The notes under the pieces: generated by a model
The model's input: the letters and a program-made list of their open reading frames with translations, nothing else
Told to the model about the DNA's origin: nothing
Databases searched by the model: none
In this document: positions 5,569 through 6,560 of the stretch, one piece after another
Numbering within the stretch: the stretch's first letter is position 1
How the letters are laid out: every line of letters starts with the position of its first letter
Program-made: the position numbers and the translations under genes
NCBI GenBank assembly: GCA_028691625.1
Contig: JAQUYZ010000095.1
Coordinates: forward strand, 1 to 6,560
DNA: 6,560 bases
Direction of reading: 5' to 3'
Source: Eubacteriales bacterium
Lineage (GTDB): Bacteria > Bacillota > Clostridia > Peptostreptococcales > Anaerovoracaceae

Positions 5569-6560
5569 CCTTTCCGCCCTTGGCTATGACGATCTCTCCT
5601 TCTTCTTCCAGTCTGCGTATGATCGCCACAATTTTCTGCTGCGCATCTTCCACATCTCTTACGCGGATATTATGCAGGTATTCCATTTCACTCTTGACGG
5701 TTTCACCCATACGCTGCGACATATTTTCAAAGATGATATTGGCCACATCCTTGTTTGCGCCCTTAAGCGCAATTGACATTTCCTTTGTATCCACTTCTCT
5801 GAGGAATCTTTGGATTGCAAGGGGATCCAGAATAATGATATCCTCAAACACGAACATGCGCTTTCGGATCTCCTCAGACAGCTTCGGGTCGTTTCTGGAG
5901 AGCTCATCAAAGATAAATTTCTCGGTTCCTCTGTCGATATTATTCATAATTTCAGCGATATAATTGATCCCGCCGACCTCCAGAAGGTCGATGGATACGA
6001 CGGATTCAAATTTTCTTTCCAAGATCGCTTCCACTTGCCGGATCACTTCAGGAGAAGTTCTGTCCATCCTGGCGATCCGTTCCACCACATCGACCCGTAT
6101 GCCCTTCGGCAGCTCTGCGATAATGGAGGACGCCTGATCCGCTCTTGCATAGGAAAGAATCAGGGCGATCGTCTGAGGATGTTCGTTTACGATCATATTC
6201 ATCAAATTTTTGTAATCCGCTTTGCGGATAAACTCAAAGGCCTTTGTTCTTAATGTTTTGGTGACCCTTTCCAGAAGTGCGGTTCCCTGCTGCACACCGA
6301 AGGCCTTCTCCAGAACATTTTTTGCATAGGCAACTCCACCCTCAAGATAAACCTTTTGTGCCACACAGAGGCCATAAAATTCATCAATGGCCTGGTCGGA
6401 AAATTCCGGTCTTACACTTTCCTGACGCGTAATTTCATAGGTCAGTTTTTCAATTTCTTCTTCCTGAAGATGCTTATATATACTTGAAGCAACATCCGCC
6501 CCAAGAGATATAATAACCTGTGCTGCCTTTTGCTTTGGGTTTAAAGAATCCGTTATCCCT
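5552..6560 (-). CDS. fliG: Flagellar motor switch protein FliG (nearly complete, start beyond window)
   Basis: FliG is the rotor/C-ring protein at the cytoplasmic face: its N-terminal domain binds FliF, its middle domain binds FliM, and its C-terminal domain meets the stator and carries torque. 335 residues are visible. The frame stays open to the right edge and continues the family N-terminus (LNPKQKAAQVIISLG, visible residues 6-20; EEEIEKLTYEI, 33-43). Since FliG is usually about 335-340 residues, only a few codons are missing. Calling the GTG at 6364 the start would wrongly remove 65 conserved residues. The middle domain has NEHPQTIALILSY (125-137, with the EHPQ motif). The C-terminal domain has KRMFVFEDI (233-241), the torque-helix region QRFLREVD (250-257), NMSQRMGET (279-287) and RLEEEGEIVIAKGGKDDIIV up to the stop. 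The end overlaps fliH, suggesting coupled translation of the rotor and ATPase-regulator genes. Confidence 0.97.
   Translation of the reverse strand, partial: GITDSLNPKQKAAQVIISLGADVASSIYKHLQEEEIEKLTYEITRQESVRPEFSDQAIDEFYGLCVAQKVYLEGGVAYAKNVLEKAFGVQQGTALLERVTKTLRTKAFEFIRKADYKNLMNMIVNEHPQTIALILSYARADQASSIIAELPKGIRVDVVERIARMDRTSPEVIRQVEAILERKFESVVSIDLLEVGGINYIAEIMNNIDRGTEKFIFDELSRNDPKLSEEIRKRMFVFEDIIILDPLAIQRFLREVDTKEMSIALKGANKDVANIIFENMSQRMGETVKSEMEYLHNIRVRDVEDAQQKIVAIIRRLEEEGEIVIAKGGKDDIIV
5569..5575 (-). promoter_or_regulatory. Ribosome binding site of fliH, inside the end of fliG
   Basis: GGAAAGG on the minus strand ends directly against the ATG at 5568 and lies 9 bases before the in-frame TTG at 5559. 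Normal spacing favours the TTG. A weaker GGCGG, 5 bases before the ATG, could serve the ATG instead. Confidence 0.55.

Noticed and set aside
5810..6253. 147-residue plus-strand open frame opposite fliG
   Set aside because: Antisense to conserved fliG codons, with no recognisable features.
5552..6364. A 270-residue FliG starting at GTG 6364
   Set aside because: The frame continues upstream with clear FliG N-domain sequence to the window edge; the GTG is an internal valine.
1..6560. Mobile elements, CRISPR array, tRNA/rRNA, or a new defence-type system
   Set aside because: Nearly the whole window is occupied by collinear flagellar genes with short gaps; no transposase, inverted ends, spaced repeats or RNA-gene signature was seen.

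Overview
The window is an internal slice of a bacterial flagellar gene cluster. All eight genes lie on the minus strand, so the biological reading order runs from base 6560 down to base 1: fliG (start just beyond the window), fliH, fliI, fliJ, fliK, flgD, a small conserved flagellar-operon protein of the TIGR02530 type, and flgE (cut by the left edge). The order fliG-fliH-fliI-fliJ-fliK-flgD-(TIGR02530)-flgE is that of the fla/che-type operon of Gram-positive Firmicutes. Strong AGGAGG-type ribosome sites, the short FlgD and a FliG ending in GGKDDIIV also fit. Class Clostridia is my best guess; the genus cannot be told from this window.

Layout. 6560-5552 encodes the C-ring switch/rotor protein FliG. 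5568-4825 encodes FliH, the negative regulator and stalk-like partner of the export ATPase; it overlaps the end of fliG. 4774-3470 encodes the export ATPase FliI. 3440-2991 encodes the coiled-coil FliJ. 2898-1339 encodes FliK, the hook-length ruler and substrate-specificity switch. 1321-878 encodes FlgD, the hook cap/scaffold. 855-445 encodes the TIGR02530 protein, whose function is not established. 368-1 encodes the first 122 residues of the hook protein FlgE. The genes are separated by 22-92 bases or overlap. I see no terminator and no convincing internal promoter, so the segment is probably one part of a longer transcript. No gap exceeds 300 bases.

How the genes work together. FliG sits on the MS-ring and carries the torque surface. 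FliH, FliI and FliJ form the cytoplasmic ATPase complex that feeds the flagellar type III export gate. FlgD caps the growing hook, FlgE is the hook subunit, and FliK measures the hook and switches export to filament-type substrates. The cluster therefore runs from rotor to export engine to hook assembly.

The region is mostly ordinary, well-conserved motility machinery, and I found no new system. Points worth a second look are the uncharacterised TIGR02530 protein, three translation starts that should be moved or reconsidered (fliK, TIGR02530, fliH), a 30-base tandem duplication in fliK, the apparent absence of a MotE/YlxF gene between fliJ and fliK, and a short open stretch ahead of flgE that continues the frame of the preceding gene past its stop.
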